NCBI GenBank assembly: GCA_015057365.1
Contig: SVEN01000017.1
Span: 1-51,022, forward strand
Source of the DNA: Lachnospiraceae bacterium
Lineage (GTDB): Bacteria; Bacillota; Clostridia; Lachnospirales; Lachnospiraceae
Reading direction: 5' to 3'
DNA length: 51,022 nucleotides
Part shown: positions 50,907 to 51,022 of the stretch, piece by piece
Layout of the letters: the number at the start of each line of letters is the position of its first letter
Numbering within the stretch: the stretch's first letter is position 1
Made by a program: the position numbers and the translations under genes
Notes under the pieces: model-generated
The model's database searches: none
What the model was told of the DNA's origin: nothing
What the model saw: only the letters and a program-made list of their open reading frames with translations

Positions 50907-51022
50907 CTTTTAATAAACCACCTGCTATGCAGGTGCGTCCACAGCTGCTTCAGCTTACAGTAAAAAACCTCCAGTGGTATAATTATGTAGGTTCGCCAAC
51001 CACATAAAACCAAAGGAGGTTA
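50907..51022 (+). mobile_element. Possible left end of an IS200/IS605-like element
   Basis: Directly beyond the break in the chemoreceptor gene is a 7-bp hairpin CACCTGC-TAT-GCAGGTG (50919-50935), then GCTG-CTT-CAGC (50944-50954). A plus-strand promoter follows (CTTACA 50954-50959, 18 bases, TATAAT 50978-50983, extended TGG), then a GGTT/AACC hairpin. At the very edge is AAAGGAGGT (51012-51020), which must serve a gene starting just outside the window. Subterminal hairpins ahead of a short single gene are usual for IS200/IS605 left ends. Without the transposase this is only a candidate. Confidence 0.4.

Overview
The window looks like chromosomal DNA of a Gram-positive, anaerobic, probably spore-forming and motile member of the Clostridia, most likely Lachnospiraceae. 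This rests on spmA/spmB, a SleB/CwlJ-type hydrolase, methyl-accepting chemotaxis proteins, FabK as enoyl-ACP reductase, paired glgC/glgD, DnaD and DnaC-type helicase-loading proteins, an activase of the anaerobic ribonucleotide reductase type, a long PRPP synthetase, and strong AGGAGG-type ribosome binding sites. It is an inference from gene content; no rRNA gene is present.

Layout. 1-5.8 kb: the tail of an unknown gene, an AbrB-type regulator divergent from ddl-murF-spmA-spmB (cell wall precursors and spore maturation), then a convergent secreted cell wall hydrolase. 5.9-15.4 kb: a chemoreceptor, an M18 aminopeptidase, a Uup-type ABC-F protein behind a structured leader, a Lachnospiraceae-type unknown protein, a GNAT acetyltransferase, a radical-SAM activase and an XRE regulator. 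15.5-22.8 kb: one minus-strand fatty acid synthesis operon, fabH-acpP-fabK-fabD-fabG-fabF-fabZ-accD-accA, in which the usual accB and accC are absent. 23.1-25.5 kb: an ECF-type sigma factor with its zinc-finger anti-sigma, a CYTH protein, and a GH43 glycosidase. 25.7-30.9 kb: an EAL protein, a QueT-family transporter behind a candidate preQ1 riboswitch, and a class A PBP. 30.9-36.0 kb (minus strand): PRPP synthetase, dnaC, dnaD, murC. 36.4-45.6 kb: glgC-glgD, a polysaccharide deacetylase, then pth-mfd-prsA-like. 45.9-49.3 kb: a sugar ABC transporter (binding protein and two permeases, no ATPase). 49.3-51.0 kb: 83-bp tandem repeats, a palindromic element of about 308 bp, a truncated chemoreceptor, and what may be the left end of an IS200/IS605-like element.

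How the genes work together. Cell envelope functions dominate: ddl, murF and murC make peptidoglycan precursors, the PBP polymerises them, the deacetylase and SleB-like hydrolase modify or cut the wall, and the fab/acc operon supplies acyl chains. glgC/glgD, GH43 and the ABC transporter concern carbohydrate uptake and storage.

The least ordinary signals are non-coding: (i) a DnaA-box cluster with three and two directly abutting 9-mers just upstream of dnaD-dnaC; (ii) the repeat and palindrome region at 49.34-50.04 kb, where a diverged repeat copy keeps its hairpins with different stem sequences; (iii) a leader with a possible upstream ORF and competing hairpins before the ABC-F gene; (iv) near-identical promoter cores in front of the AbrB-type gene and the GH43 gene; (v) a terminator of one gene lying inside the coding end of its convergent neighbour. 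No tRNA, rRNA or CRISPR array was seen.
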